Shown here piece after piece: positions 50,887 through 59,571 of a stretch of 64,000 nucleotides of DNA. Both the position numbers and the translations under genes were made by a program. Under the pieces are notes generated by a model. That model was given only the letters and a program-made list of their open reading frames with translations. It had not been told where the DNA came from and searched no databases. Numbering within the stretch: position 1 is the first letter of the stretch; every line of letters starts with the position of its first letter. The DNA is from Opitutaceae bacterium TAV5 (GTDB lineage Bacteria; Verrucomicrobiota; Verrucomicrobiia; Opitutales; Opitutaceae), in assembly GCA_000242935.3 (NCBI GenBank), contig CP007053.1:3581001-3645000 (forward strand), written 5' to 3'.

Positions 50887-53403
50887 CTAGGGCGCGGCCG
50901 GGGCCAGTTCGGTGACGAAGGAGGCCTCGCGGGCGGGCTCCGTTTTTTCGATGTAAAAACCGGCGCGGCGGTCAGGTGGAGCGTCGGGCGATGAACCTTG
51001 CCAGAGAGTGAACGCTCCAGGCGTGGCGAAGCGCACGCGCAGGATTTTGCCCTCGGGGAAAACGACGTCGATCACCGCTTCGTTTTCGAAGCGGGCCGAG
51101 CGTACCTCCTCCCAGTAGCCGAACTCCGCCGGACGACCGGTGGCGAAGCCGGAGACAGGCTTGAAGATGTCGGGCAGTTTGGGCGTACCGTGCAGGTGGA
51201 GGGAGAGGCTGAGGGTCGCGCCTGCGGTTTCCGTTCCCGTATAGGTGACGGTGGTTTCATCGATGAGGCGGTCGCCATCGATGCGCAGGGTGCGGCTTGC
51301 CGAAGCGTCGGGACGCCAGGAGGGCTGCCGGGCTGTCATGACGCCTCTGGCATCGTCGAAAAGTGTCATTTCACCGGGATCCCACGGCACCTGGCCTTCG
51401 CCGTTGACGAGGGGGATGTTGTGATTGAGGCCCCTCTGGTAGTAGCCGCGGTGCATGGGCGAACCGTAACCGACCGTGCCCGGATCATGGGTGACATCCA
51501 CGCCCTCGAACGAAGCTGACCAGTTGAGCGCTTCGGATTGGGAATGGGAACGATGGATCTGTCCGTAGTGGAAAAACACTTGCCACGGGCCTTTTTTCAT
51601 CAGGGCGAAGCGGATGGACTCCATGTGCCGGGAAACGACCGGAGGCAGTTCCGGCGTCTCCTGAGGCGAAAGGGGAGGAGGATCGACGAGGGTGTCCCAT
51701 GAGCGGATATCCGCCGCGGCGGCCAGTCCCAGCGTCGTCGGCAGGATGCGATAAATGCCGGCGAGCCCATTCGCCGAGGCGCGGGCGGGGCGGTGCGAGT
51801 CGGCGGGATTGGGAATGGTGCCGTCGGGGAAGCGGATCGCGAGCGGAGCGATCACAAGATTCTGGGCGATGGCAGCCTCGTCGCGCAGCCGGTGGCCTTC
51901 TCCGATCAGGCCCGCAAAGGTGAAGAGGGGACGGGTGGCCACGATGATGTAGGCGTTGTAACCCATGGCCTGTTCATACCAGAAATAATCGCTGGTGACG
52001 CCGCGGTGCAGTTGCTCCCGCAGGCCATAGGGTTTGCCGTCCACAGTACGGTTCCAGAGGTCATTGTCCTTGTAGAGCAGGGCGACCTGGGCGGCGGAAG
52101 AACGATACCAAGTGGGGATATTGTGGATATCCTGACCGATGCCGGTAAGCAGTTCGGCCTGGGGTTTGAGGAGTTTGGCAAACCACGCCTGTCTCCTCGT
52201 TTCTCCTGCATAATCGAAAAGCAGGCGCGCGGCATCCACCTTCAGGGTCAGCCAGGTGGCGTCTTCGAGCGCCTGCCAGCCGATGTGCGAACCTTTTCTT
52301 TGCCGGGGATTCTTGCCCCAACGGTCGTAGTTGTTCGCGTAAAAATCGAGCTGGCCGGCGGCCCACTCGGCGTAGCGGGTTTCTCCTGTCAGCCGATACA
52401 GGCGGGCGGCTTCGACCGTCTGCTCGAAGTTGCGCTTGCGGAAACCGAATACCCAGCCCCCGAAGATATCGGGGGTGATTTCGACGCGGTGCCCGCTGCG
52501 GCTCATGAGATGATCGGTTTCCTCGCCGGGGATGTCGTCGGTCCACTCAAGGAAGGAGCCGTCTTTCGGGCTGACGAAGTGGTGCCAGTAACCTGTTTGC
52601 CACTCGACCCGGTCGCGGTGGCGGGTGATCCAGGCGTCGGTGGTTTCGCGACGTTCCTTCAGCCAGGCGGCCCAGGCAGGGTCGGTGGCGACACGCTGGC
52701 GCGCGCCTTGCCAGTCTTCGACCGGCTTGCGCAAGACTCCTCCGTCAGGTTGAAGCACTTTGTATTCGGCGAAGGTTTTTTCGGGATGGGGTTTGGGGAA
52801 GTCGGGAAGAGGATTGGCGGAAAGGACGCGGCCGGAATTGCCCGCGCGGGCGGCGATGGCGGCCGAGGCGTCGCTGGCAGAGATTTCCCGCAGTGAAAAA
52901 TCGTCGAAGAGGGCGGTGACTGTGACCTGGTTGTAGGAGTGAATCCAGACGGCGGCGGTGGCCGCTTTTTCGGGGGCGATGGCGGGCAGGGTGTGGCGCG
53001 TCCATGTGGCGGCGGCGGTGCGGAGCGACATCACAAAACGGTCTCCGGGAGGGATGAGTTTTCCCGCTGTATCGAAAAACTGGAGATAAACGTCAATGCC
53101 GCCGCCCTCCACGATCCGGCCGGAAAACGACAGTTCGTAACCGCGTCCGGGCCGTACCGGTATCCGCGTCGAGTAAAGACTGCTGCCGGACGATCCGCTC
53201 CGGTCGTTGACCTTGAGGCCGAGTTTGCCCGTGCGCGCAGACTCGGCGGAGGTGGTGCTCATGCCTTTGTCGGCGGCGGGAGCGGTCCAGCGGGCGAAGC
53301 CGTCGGTGCCTTCTTCGAAGCCGGGATTGGGAAAGTCGAGAGGCTGGGCAGCCAGAGGACAGGCAAGGAGCAAGGGAAAGGCGAGGAGGGTGAGGGCTTT
53401 CAT
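50887..53403 (-). CDS. Secreted multidomain polysaccharide lyase (CBM-like + alginate-lyase-like + heparinase-like)
   Basis: This 838-residue protein has a signal peptide (LLAFPLLLACPLAAQ) and a carbohydrate-binding-like sandwich at about residues 24-175 (FPNPGFEEGTDGFARWTAPA). An alpha-toroid follows with YRLTGETRYAEWAAGQLDFY and the possible catalytic HNIPTWYRSSAAQVALLY. A beta-sandwich comes last, with MHRGYYQRGLNHNIPLVNGE, typical of heparinase/alginate-lyase families. It probably degrades an acidic polysaccharide outside the cytoplasm; the family could be PL17-like or a relative. Its start codon overlaps the PL14-like gene by 4 bp, so the two are co-translated. Confidence 0.82.
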   Translation of the reverse strand: MKALTLLAFPLLLACPLAAQPLDFPNPGFEEGTDGFARWTAPAADKGMSTTSAESARTGKLGLKVNDRSGSSGSSLYSTRIPVRPGRGYELSFSGRIVEGGGIDVYLQFFDTAGKLIPPGDRFVMSLRTAAATWTRHTLPAIAPEKAATAAVWIHSYNQVTVTALFDDFSLREISASDASAAIAARAGNSGRVLSANPLPDFPKPHPEKTFAEYKVLQPDGGVLRKPVEDWQGARQRVATDPAWAAWLKERRETTDAWITRHRDRVEWQTGYWHHFVSPKDGSFLEWTDDIPGEETDHLMSRSGHRVEITPDIFGGWVFGFRKRNFEQTVEAARLYRLTGETRYAEWAAGQLDFYANNYDRWGKNPRQRKGSHIGWQALEDATWLTLKVDAARLLFDYAGETRRQAWFAKLLKPQAELLTGIGQDIHNIPTWYRSSAAQVALLYKDNDLWNRTVDGKPYGLREQLHRGVTSDYFWYEQAMGYNAYIIVATRPLFTFAGLIGEGHRLRDEAAIAQNLVIAPLAIRFPDGTIPNPADSHRPARASANGLAGIYRILPTTLGLAAAADIRSWDTLVDPPPLSPQETPELPPVVSRHMESIRFALMKKGPWQVFFHYGQIHRSHSQSEALNWSASFEGVDVTHDPGTVGYGSPMHRGYYQRGLNHNIPLVNGEGQVPWDPGEMTLFDDARGVMTARQPSWRPDASASRTLRIDGDRLIDETTVTYTGTETAGATLSLSLHLHGTPKLPDIFKPVSGFATGRPAEFGYWEEVRSARFENEAVIDVVFPEGKILRVRFATPGAFTLWQGSSPDAPPDRRAGFYIEKTEPAREASFVTELAPAAP

Positions 53404-54278
53404 AAGGCGGCCGGTTGTGTCGCGGAAGTAGGGTGGTTGTGTGGTTGGGCGGAAGAGGCGGAGAGGGGAGGAGGATCGACCGTTGTGATGACGAAGTCAT
53501 CGAAGTCGATATGGTTGTCGCGGTCCGGGCGATAGTCATCGCTGGCCCCTCCGTGAAACGTGCTGAAGTAGAAACGGTTGATTTGCCAGGTCTGGTCCGC
53601 GCTGCGCCAGCGCATGTCCGTGCGGTTGAAGGCGAGTTTTCCGTCAATCCAGACTTGGAGCTCGCCGTCGGGCTGGCCGGGGGTGTTGAGCTTGATGCGT
53701 TGCCTGAGGGTATGCCATTCGCCGGGGCGGAGGAGGGCATGGTCGAGGCGGATGCCGTCGCCGTAGCGCCCGCGCTGTTCGGAATGGTAGAGATAGAGGA
53801 TGAGGCGTCCTCCGGGTTTCCACATGTAGCGGGCGGTAAGGCCGTCAGGGTTGGGGCGTCCGCCGGTGGCGCCCGTTCCGCCGGAGAGACCGGGGAGTTT
53901 GCCGCCGGACGTCCAGTGAAAGTCGGGTTCGAAGCGCACTCGGTATTCGGCCGTGGCCTCGTCGGAGGGCGGCAGGGGCGAGCGCCACGAGGCGCCGCTG
54001 GCGCGGGAGCCGATCTGGCCCTGTGGATAACTCACACGGATGAAGCTGTTGCCGTCTTCCTGAAGAACGGAAACGCGGTTTTCCCGCACGCCGTTGTCCG
54101 CGTGCGTCTTCCATCGTTTTTCCAGCCAGGAGAGAGGCAGCGGCCCGGCTTGCAGTTCGCTGAAATCATCCTGCAGGGTGAGGGCGCGGCTGGCAGGCGG
54201 AATACCGAGGAGGAGGAGAATCGGGGCAAACCGCCCGGGAGAGAAAAGACGGCAGAGTCGCGCAATCATGGAGCGCAT
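53400..54278 (-). CDS. PL14-like polysaccharide lyase (beta-jelly-roll)
   Basis: This 292-residue protein has a signal peptide (FAPILLLLGIPPASRA), then a beta-jelly-roll typical of polysaccharide lyase family 14: LSWLEKRWKTHADNG, YRVRFEPDFHWTSGGKLPGL, TARYMWKPGGRLILYLYH and INRFYFSTFHGGAS. Such enzymes degrade alginate or glucuronan by beta-elimination. It is the first enzyme gene of the minus-strand lyase cluster and overlaps the next gene by 4 bp. I chose the ATG at 54278; one at 54269 is possible. The last 20 residues (SASSAQPHNHPTSATQPAAL) are disordered. Confidence 0.78.
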   Translation of the reverse strand: MRSMIARLCRLFSPGRFAPILLLLGIPPASRALTLQDDFSELQAGPLPLSWLEKRWKTHADNGVRENRVSVLQEDGNSFIRVSYPQGQIGSRASGASWRSPLPPSDEATAEYRVRFEPDFHWTSGGKLPGLSGGTGATGGRPNPDGLTARYMWKPGGRLILYLYHSEQRGRYGDGIRLDHALLRPGEWHTLRQRIKLNTPGQPDGELQVWIDGKLAFNRTDMRWRSADQTWQINRFYFSTFHGGASDDYRPDRDNHIDFDDFVITTVDPPPLSASSAQPHNHPTSATQPAAL

Positions 54279-54419
54279 GGGTGTTTTCAGCGAGGAAGGC
54301 CGGAGGAGCGGAAGCGAAAATGGAATCCAGATCGCCCTCACGGTGGTGTCGATGGACAATCGCTGGAGGGCGACAGGGAATCGGAGAGAATGGCGAGGTG
54401 ATGAAGCTCCCCGTCTCGA

Positions 54420-55187
54420 TCAACGTCTGCGGCGCCACCATAAGGCCAGAGCGAGGGCGCCAATACCAGCGACGGCGGCGTAGGTCGAGGGCTCGGGAAT
54501 GGCAGCGGTGTTCACGACCGTGATGTCGTCGAAGTAGGCCCTCGTGTTGGTGCTGGCTGCCGCACCTGCCTGCAGCCTGATCTTGCCGACCTGCCAGTTT
54601 GTGGCGTCGGCATCTCCGGTTGCTACGCTGACGATGCTCGTGCCGTTCAGGGAGACGGAGGCGGTGTTGGTGGTTTCGTCGAAGTAAAGCCGGAAGGTGT
54701 TCCAGTCGGTCACCGTGTAGGCGACCTGGGTGGAGGCGGCTGGGCTATTCAGGGTGACGGTGCCATTGGGCGCCAGTGAAAGGTAAAAATTGGTGGTGTC
54801 GGTCCCGGCATCCGAAAAATAGAGGTAAAAATTACCCCCGCCTGCCTGTTTGATGGAGAACTCGATGTATCCCTGCGTGAGGGTGCTGCCGAGGTCGTAT
54901 CGGGCGGAGGCGGAGTTTCCACTGATGTTGTCGTAGAGATGCAAGCTTTGCGAACCGCTGTGGGCGTCGGTGTCGATGATTCTGCTCAGGAGGGTGGTGC
55001 CATTGTCGTTGCCGATCCATCCGTTGATGGCGGTGCTCCCAAGCTGTGCGCCGGCAGCCCACTTCGGGGCTTCGAAATCTTCGCTGAACACGACTGCCTC
55101 CGCAGCGCGGACGGAGAACGGGCAGAGCAGCGAGACCAGGACGGCGACGAGGCCGGGACGGAGGCGGATTCTTGTATCTGTTTTCAT
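54420..55187 (-). CDS. PEP-CTERM surface protein with LamG-like beta domain
   Basis: This 255-residue protein has a signal peptide (GLVAVLVSLLCPFSVRAA), then a jelly-roll-like domain (SEDFEAPKWAAGAQLGSTAI, GYIEFSIKQAGGGNFYLYFS, TNWQVGKIRLQAG), which could bind glycan. It ends in IPEPSTYAAVAGIGALALAL plus RRRR, a PEP-CTERM sorting tail. It is the partner of the pseudopilin gene upstream and the lyase genes downstream, and repeats the layout of the other two modules. The ATG at 55187 has a nearby GAG; the next ATG upstream (55205) is also open. Confidence 0.88.
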   Translation of the reverse strand: MKTDTRIRLRPGLVAVLVSLLCPFSVRAAEAVVFSEDFEAPKWAAGAQLGSTAINGWIGNDNGTTLLSRIIDTDAHSGSQSLHLYDNISGNSASARYDLGSTLTQGYIEFSIKQAGGGNFYLYFSDAGTDTTNFYLSLAPNGTVTLNSPAASTQVAYTVTDWNTFRLYFDETTNTASVSLNGTSIVSVATGDADATNWQVGKIRLQAGAAASTNTRAYFDDITVVNTAAIPEPSTYAAVAGIGALALALWWRRRR

Positions 55188-55256
55188 ATTACTCGGAGTT
55201 TTCATGTTGCGTGGCGGATAGGTGTTGGTTCACGGAGACGAGAGAGAGGGAGGGGG

Positions 55257-55964
55257 TTACTGAATGGCGGGAGCGAAGTTGAGGGGCACGGAGTGGACGC
55301 TCCAGTCGTAGCGAAGCACGTTGCGGTGGTTGCCGTGAACAGGGGTGTCGGGAGCCTTGCCCTTGAAGCCGGGTTCGAGTTCGGCATCGAGGTCAATGAG
55401 GGCCGGGCGATCGTGGTATTTCGGGGTGTTGATGACCGTGGTGTAGAGTTGCGGATTCCCTGGTGTCTGGCCGTTGGACCAACCCCAGGGGAAGCTGTTT
55501 GCATCGCCGGGGAGGCGCAGGTAATAGACGTTGTCCTCGTCGGGCCTGGCGGTTTTGCGGAGCCACGCGGTGCAGATGAAAGCGTCGGGTAACTTCGTCG
55601 TGTTGCTGTTTTTGAGGCTCACGTAAGGCGCGAGGAAACTCCACAGAGAGCGGTTCCCCTTGGCGTAGTCTTCGGGGAGGATGGTGAGGTTGCGGGCTTG
55701 GCCGACAGTGCACGGGCCAGGGAGGCGGCCCTTGTTGTCGTCAATGTAAAGGGCGATGGCCATGCCCCATTGGCGGAGGGCGGTTTTGCACTGGGCGTCG
55801 GCGGCGGACTGGCGCACCTTGGCGACCGTCGGGATCATGATTCCTGCCAGGATACCGATGATGGCAATGACGGTAAGCAGTTCGATCAGGGTGAAGCCTG
55901 GGCTGGATGGAATCTGAAAGCGGCTGGAGGCAGACGCGGGGGAAGGGTGGTGCAGGGTGTTCAT
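55257..55964 (-). CDS. Pseudopilin-like protein with prepilin segment and degenerate H-X9-D motif
   Basis: This 235-residue protein has GFTLIELLTVIAIIGILAGI, a prepilin segment with Gly at -1 and Glu at +5, preceded by a leader of about 22 residues. The body has ALRQWGMAIALYIDDNKGRL and CTAWL. The C-terminal motif reads HGNHRNVLRYDW: the H-X9-D spacing is kept but the final Gly is Trp, unlike the two sister proteins. It is the first gene of the minus-strand cluster and is probably transcribed from the AT-rich gap with the divergent LacI gene. It likely sits at the cell surface. Confidence 0.82.
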   Translation of the reverse strand: MNTLHHPSPASASSRFQIPSSPGFTLIELLTVIAIIGILAGIMIPTVAKVRQSAADAQCKTALRQWGMAIALYIDDNKGRLPGPCTVGQARNLTILPEDYAKGNRSLWSFLAPYVSLKNSNTTKLPDAFICTAWLRKTARPDEDNVYYLRLPGDANSFPWGWSNGQTPGNPQLYTTVINTPKYHDRPALIDLDAELEPGFKGKAPDTPVHGNHRNVLRYDWSVHSVPLNFAPAIQ

Positions 55965-56017
55965 GTGCGGCAGGGGGAGCAGGAAATCTGCAGGGGGGTG
56001 ATGTGGAGTTGATTTTT

Positions 56018-56041
56018 AGTAAACTTTATTTAGTTTTTACT
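56018..56041. promoter_or_regulatory. AT-rich palindromic region, candidate LacI-family operator
   Basis: AAACT-TTATTT-AGTTT (56021-56036) lies within the wider AGTAAA...TTTACT palindrome (56018-56041), in the divergent gap of about 140 bp between the pseudopilin gene and the LacI gene. It could regulate both directions. The match is by symmetry only. Confidence 0.45.
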
Positions 56042-56104
56042 TAAAAAATGAAAGTTCAAGTAAAAAATCGACGCCCGGAAGATTTCCTGATTGCCAGCCT
56101 TGCG

Positions 56105-57169
56105 ATGAAATCGTCCACCGTCCCATCCGGTCGCATCACGCTCTCGGAAATCGCCGCCCGGGCCGGCACCTCGACGACCACGGTGTCCTTTGTCCTGAAC
56201 GAGACCGGAGCCGTGGGCGCGGAGACGCGCACCCGCGTGCTGGCCGCTGCGAAAGAGCTCGGCTACCGGATGCGCCCCCGGGCAGGTCGCACCCGGCCTT
56301 CCGGAAACGCGTTGGGAACGGTGACGTTTATCTGGGTGAACACGACGGAGGCGTGGCGGCAGACGCATCTCGCCCACCTGTTGCTCCACACGATCGGCAC
56401 GGGCGTGGAGGCGCTCGGCGGACGTCTCCGCACGCTGTTTTACAACGAGCACGAAAATCCTCCCCGGCCCGACTTCGGGGACGACGAGGCCTTGCTGATC
56501 GCGGGCACGCCCGGCCCCGGTTTCCTGCGTCTGCTGCCGGCGCGCCTGCCGCGGCTCAACGTCATCTGCAAACCCTACGTCACCCCGACGTCTTTTCTCG
56601 ATCTCGACTCGGCGCACACTGGCTACGCGCTTACCCGTTACCTGCTCGAACACGGTCACCGGCGCATCGGCTTCGTCAGCAACAGCCGGTTTCACCGCAG
56701 CTTCGGGTTGCGTTATCTCGGCTACCTGAACGCGCTCGACGACCTCGATGTGCCTTCCCGCCCGGAGTGGGTGCTGCGCCTGAAACAGCCGGCGGGAGCG
56801 CCGGTCGAGACGGCCCAGCCCGCCAGCGACATCGAGCCGGGACTGGCCAAAATGCTCGCGCGCAAGGACCGACCGACGGCGATCTTCGCGGCCAACGACT
56901 GGATGGCCGCGGCCGTTTACCAGTACGCGCAACGCCAGGGGCTGAGCATCCCCGGCGATCTGAGCATTGTCGGCTGCGACAACGATCCCGGCATCTGCGA
57001 TCTCCTCAAGCCCGGCCTGACCACGCACACGCTGCCCTACGCCGAGATGGCGCGCGAGGCCGTGCAGTGGACCGCCGCGCTCGTCGCCGGCAAGCCGCCG
57101 CACCGGCAGCAGGGCATCATGCTCTTTCGCGGCAAACTTGTGGAACGCGAATCCGTGCGGACGCTCTGA
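56105..57169 (+). CDS. LacI/GalR-family transcriptional regulator
   Basis: This 354-residue regulator has the helix-turn-helix ITLSEIAARAGTSTTTVSFV and a sensor with LDSAHTGYALTRYLLEHGHR, IFAANDWMAAAVYQYAQ and DLSIVGCDNDPG. The ATG at 56105 is preferred over 56048 because the codons between them (AAA GTT CAA GTA AAA AAT) are unlike the GC-rich genes here and look like leader DNA. It is divergent from the polysaccharide-lyase cluster and followed by GH32, so it is the likely local regulator of both. Confidence 0.9.
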   Translation: MKSSTVPSGRITLSEIAARAGTSTTTVSFVLNETGAVGAETRTRVLAAAKELGYRMRPRAGRTRPSGNALGTVTFIWVNTTEAWRQTHLAHLLLHTIGTGVEALGGRLRTLFYNEHENPPRPDFGDDEALLIAGTPGPGFLRLLPARLPRLNVICKPYVTPTSFLDLDSAHTGYALTRYLLEHGHRRIGFVSNSRFHRSFGLRYLGYLNALDDLDVPSRPEWVLRLKQPAGAPVETAQPASDIEPGLAKMLARKDRPTAIFAANDWMAAAVYQYAQRQGLSIPGDLSIVGCDNDPGICDLLKPGLTTHTLPYAEMAREAVQWTAALVAGKPPHRQQGIMLFRGKLVERESVRTL

Positions 57170-57321
57170 CGGAGAACGGGACGACGGCCGACCCCGTGAA
57201 GGACGGTCCGTGCGCGCTCCTCCCTCAAAACACGTCCTGCCATTGCCTTTCCCGGCATGTGGCCAAAGGTAACGGGAAATCTGGCCGCAGCCTGTCCCCA
57301 TCACCATCACGGATGTAACGC

Positions 57322-59040
57322 ATGGACACGAATCCTCCCGCCTCCTGGCTTCCTTCCCCTGTGACCGAAAACGCCGATGTCGCCAGCCGCGAAATCGCCC
57401 TTACCGAGCCGATGCTGCTTTTTCCGATTCGCAACAACGCGCCCAAGCGCATCGTGTACATCGCGGTCGACGGGCAGATCGACCGGATCGTCGAGGTCGA
57501 ATTCGCCGACGGCCAGCCCGAGTGGTGGGCTCCGCTCGACGTCCGTTCCTGGCGGGGGCAGACGATCACGCTCTCCATGCCCGCCCAGCCCGGCGGCGCC
57601 GAGGCGCTCGGGAAGATCACCCAGGGCACCACCTTTCCCGGCGCCGACACGCTCTACCGCGAGCCGCTTCGCGGCCAGTTCCACTTCTCGCCGATGCACG
57701 GCTGGATGAACGACCCCAACGGCCTTTCGTACTACAACGGCGAATACCACCTCTTTTTCCAGCACAGCCCCTACGGCTGGACATTCGCCCGCCAGCACTG
57801 GGGCCACGCCGTCAGCACCGATCTTGTCCACTGGCAGGAAGGCGGTCCGGCCCTCGTTCCCGACCGCAAGGGGCAGGTCTACAGCGGCAGCGCCGTCGTC
57901 GACCGGCACAATACCAGCGGCCTCGGCACGCCCGAAAAACCGCCGCTCGTCCTCATCTACACGCTGACCGATTCCTGGACACAATGCCTCGCCTGGAGCA
58001 CGGACGGGCGCATTTTCAAAAAAGTAGACGGATGCGCCGTGGAGCGGATCAGCGACGGCAACCGCGATCCGAAGGTCCTGTGGCACGAACCTACCCGACG
58101 CTGGGTGATGGTTCTCTATGTCGAGCAACCCGGCCCGGTTTATACCGTCCATTTCCTCACTTCGCCGAACCTCCGCGACTGGACGCCGGCCAGCGTGATC
58201 ATCGGCGGAGGCAAGGCTCATCGTCGTTATCTCTACGAATGCCCCGATTTTTACGAACTGCCGGTCGAAAACCCCGACGCCGGCCATGCCACCGCTGACC
58301 GCGACCCCGAGCGCAAATGGGTGCTCAGCGGCGCCAACAGCGAATACCAGGTCGGCATTTTCGACGGCACGACCTTTATTCCGGAGACGCGTGTGCTCGC
58401 CGGCCAGTACGGCCGCGCCTATTATGCGGCGCAGACCTTCAGCGACGAACCGCACGGCCGCCGCATCGAGATGGGCTGGTGGAACACGCCGACGCCGGGC
58501 ATGCACTTCAACCAGTCGATGAGCCTCCCGATGGAGTTGCGCCTGGTGCGCACGCCCGATGGCCCGCGGCTGGCCCGCACGCCTGTCCGGGAACTGGAGG
58601 TGCTGCGCGCGAAATCACACCACCTCGGCGCGTTTTTTCTGGAGGAGGATGCGCCCAATCCGCTCGCCGGCGTCACCGCGGGGCTCGTCGAACTGAGCGC
58701 CGAGATCGACCCTGGCACGGCCCGGGAAATCGTGTTCTTCGTGCGCAACGGGGTCATCAGCTACGACGTGGGCAGGCAGCAACTCCGCGTCCAGGACCTG
58801 CGCGCGCCTGCGCCGTTGCTCGCGGGCCGCCTGCGCCTGACGATCTTTGCCGACCGGATCGGCCTGGAGGTGTTTGCCAGCGACGGCCTGACCTTCGTGC
58901 CGCTTCCCCTGATCCTCGATCCCAACGTGCGGACGCTCTCGCTGGAGGCCCGGGGCGGCCGGGCGGAGGTCCGCCGGCTCGACGTTCACCGTTTGCGCAA
59001 CGCCTGGGGCCGCGGCCGGGGACACGACGAGGGGGAGTGA
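57322..59040 (+). CDS. GH32 fructan hydrolase (levanase/invertase type) with N-terminal DUF4980-like domain
   Basis: This 572-residue protein has an N-terminal beta domain (LLFPIRNNAPKRIVYIAVDG, WWAPLDVRSWRGQTITL) that resembles DUF4980. The five-blade propeller follows, with GH32 motifs WMNDPNG (residues 128-134, nucleophile Asp), DRDP-like NRDPKV (near 248) and YECPDFYEL (near 306, acid/base Glu). A C-terminal beta-sandwich has TIFADRIGLEVFASDGL. It would release fructose from levan, inulin or sucrose. No signal peptide is visible, although related enzymes are often secreted, so its location is uncertain. It follows the LacI gene by 152 bp in the same direction and may be one of its targets. 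Confidence 0.92.
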   Translation: MDTNPPASWLPSPVTENADVASREIALTEPMLLFPIRNNAPKRIVYIAVDGQIDRIVEVEFADGQPEWWAPLDVRSWRGQTITLSMPAQPGGAEALGKITQGTTFPGADTLYREPLRGQFHFSPMHGWMNDPNGLSYYNGEYHLFFQHSPYGWTFARQHWGHAVSTDLVHWQEGGPALVPDRKGQVYSGSAVVDRHNTSGLGTPEKPPLVLIYTLTDSWTQCLAWSTDGRIFKKVDGCAVERISDGNRDPKVLWHEPTRRWVMVLYVEQPGPVYTVHFLTSPNLRDWTPASVIIGGGKAHRRYLYECPDFYELPVENPDAGHATADRDPERKWVLSGANSEYQVGIFDGTTFIPETRVLAGQYGRAYYAAQTFSDEPHGRRIEMGWWNTPTPGMHFNQSMSLPMELRLVRTPDGPRLARTPVRELEVLRAKSHHLGAFFLEEDAPNPLAGVTAGLVELSAEIDPGTAREIVFFVRNGVISYDVGRQQLRVQDLRAPAPLLAGRLRLTIFADRIGLEVFASDGLTFVPLPLILDPNVRTLSLEARGGRAEVRRLDVHRLRNAWGRGRGHDEGE

Positions 59041-59059
59041 TTTCCCCGGAGCGGCCGGC

Positions 59060-59134
59060 GTGGCACGGGCTTCCAGCCCGTGATTCCGGAGGGCGACGCT
59101 CCGCGTCGTCCACGGGCAAGGATGCCCGTGCCAC
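59060..59134. repeat. Palindrome GTGGCACGGGC / GCCCGTGCCAC
   Basis: The 11-bp arms at 59060-59070 and 59124-59134 are exactly complementary. Inside, CGGGCTTCCAGCCCG and CGGGCAAGGATGCCCG form smaller hairpins. The same words occur near 17287 and 15669. It lies between GH32 and a convergent small gene. Confidence 0.75.
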
Positions 59135-59170
59135 TTCCAGTCCGTGTTCAGGGGAGCTCCGACGTTCTCC

Positions 59171-59398
59171 TCAGCGTTTTCCGAACCCGTCGGGCACTTC
59201 GCCGCGCCGCCCCTTCACCATGATATTGAGCAGATGCTGCATCGCCTCGATCCGGGTGATGCCGCGCTCCTCGACGAGCTGGCTGCAGCGTTTCTGCAAC
59301 TGCTGCGCCATCCGTTTTGCCTGGTCGCGAGGCGCGCCCATGCTTTGGAACAGCTCGATGAGACGGGGGAGTTCGGGATCGTCGGGTGTCGGGTTCAC
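59171..59398 (-). CDS. Small hypothetical helical protein
   Basis: This 75-residue, charged and entirely helical protein reads ELPRLIELFQSMGAPRDQAK, then RMAQQLQKRCSQLVEERGIT and MQHLLNIMVKGRRGEVPDGF. I do not recognise a family. It starts at a GTG (59398) and stands alone between a repeat and the AsmA-like gene, which runs on the opposite strand. The regular helix periodicity and the protein-like amino-acid use support a real gene, but not strongly. Confidence 0.55.
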   Translation of the reverse strand: MNPTPDDPELPRLIELFQSMGAPRDQAKRMAQQLQKRCSQLVEERGITRIEAMQHLLNIMVKGRRGEVPDGFGKR

Positions 59399-59571
59399 GG
59401 GGAGAAAATGAATGTAACGGGAAAGGCAGGAACGGATGAACGGAAACGCGCTGGTTAACGTTCTCGCCGGTCAGGGCAATGTTCTTCGGTGAATCGCCGG
59501 CCTTCCTTTTTCCGGCCGCCACCCGAACCTGCCGATTGCCAACCTGCAAAAGACCGGCACCTTTTGGGTGC

